The position numbers and the translations under genes were made by a program. A DNA stretch of 54,502 nt from Geobacter argillaceus (GTDB lineage Bacteria; Desulfobacterota; Desulfuromonadia; Geobacterales; DSM-12255), in contig NZ_VLLN01000026.1 of NCBI RefSeq assembly GCF_007830735.1, positions 1-54,502 of the forward strand, written 5' to 3'. Below, one piece after another: positions 54,069 to 54,502 of this stretch. The notes under the pieces were generated by a model. The model was not told the origin of the DNA and ran no database searches. It saw nothing but the letters and a program-made list of their open reading frames with translations. How positions within the stretch are numbered: the first letter of the stretch is position 1; every line of letters starts with the position of its first letter.

Positions 54069-54502
54069 ATGAAGCGTTTTGTGATCGAACAGTCCGACGA
54101 AGAATTCTACACTTCCCACTCCGGCATCGCCCTTGTCGGGCTGGCCCTGAACCGTTTCACGTCCCTCTCTTCAGCCCTGGCAGTCATGGATGCCCCGGGC
54201 GATCTGATCGCCGGCATCGACATCATCAGGAGCTACTGTGCCCTTCTCGCTCAAGGGAAAAGTGATTTCGTCGCCGTTGAGCAGTGCCGAAACGATGACT
54301 TCTTCCGGGAAGCGCTCGGCAACAAGGAGATCCCCTCGGAAGGAACCATGCGGCAGCGCATGGATGAATACGCCAAGCGGATTCTGGCCGCTGTCTCCTG
54401 GGCTTCCATCGAATTCCTGCAGAGGACGAAAGTCCCCCTGACGGCCATCTCCACCGGTCACATCCCTCTTGATATCGACGGCTTCGTTCTCGACAATTCG
54501 GG
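54069..54502 (+). mobile_element. IS1380-family transposase, cut by the window end
   Basis: The first 144 codons of a DDE transposase: MKRFVIEQSDEEFYTSHSG, ALVGLALNRF, GKSDFVAVEQCRNDDFFREALG, then LDIDGFVLDNSG where the first catalytic Asp lies. All are typical of IS1380. It is intact to the edge. Its position just downstream of hoxH is where a hox maturation gene would be expected. Confidence 0.9.

Overview
The window looks like a chromosomal segment from a Geobacter-like member of the Geobacterales (Desulfobacterota). The evidence is a core block reading serS, two tRNA-Ser genes, SRP RNA, dnaX, ybaB, recR, a single-chain pyruvate:ferredoxin oxidoreductase and mglB-mglA, followed by a bidirectional hoxEFUYH hydrogenase. 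A c7-like triheme cytochrome and the moderately GC-rich codon use agree with this. The genus cannot be fixed from the sequence alone.

Left part (0.4-19.4 kb): an osmotic and cell-envelope stress region. A minus-strand run holds a DUF389 membrane protein with an OmpA-like tail, two MscS-type channels, an OsmC-like protein, a diguanylate cyclase and the K+ transporter Kup. A third MscS protein lies at the left edge. The plus strand then carries a small coiled-coil lipoprotein, two L,D-transpeptidases (one on each strand), and an apparent operon of HtrA/DegP protease, ClC chloride protein, YfdX-like protein, a royal-jelly-like lipoprotein and a small secreted protein. A triheme cytochrome and a LolA-like periplasmic protein follow.

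Middle (19.4-38.9 kb): an accessory region with visible gene decay. It holds a transposase scrap, an orphan Xre/ParS-type antitoxin, an SDR, a methyltransferase, broken genes (quinone oxidoreductase, MFS transporter, AhpD-like protein, SDR, porin), a DUF3311/solute symporter pair, srkA, an AraC regulator, ilvE, selB, a MITE-like repeat and a vapBC pair with a palindromic operator.

The main discovery is a selenocysteine cluster. Three genes that look broken by an in-frame UGA are intact when UGA is read as Sec: two OsmC-like paralogues (4651-5124 and 22601-23074, both 158 codons with Sec67) and a FrnE/DsbA-like oxidoreductase with a U-P-W-C active site (24085-24708). In each the UGA replaces the catalytic Cys, and each carries a 7-bp stem, 5-nt loop hairpin starting 11-13 nt after the UGA, as expected of a bacterial SECIS. 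The Sec-specific elongation factor SelB is encoded about 8.5 kb from the last of them. Among its decayed neighbours the UGA-containing genes remain open, so their UGA codons are probably functional.

Right part (39-54.5 kb): housekeeping genes and the hydrogenase operon. dnaX carries an A9-G slippery run whose -1 frame stops two codons later, resembling the programmed frameshift that makes gamma in other bacteria. hoxH encodes a precursor with a C-terminal tail, but no maturation protease is visible: an IS1380-family transposase begins about 300 bp downstream and runs off the window.
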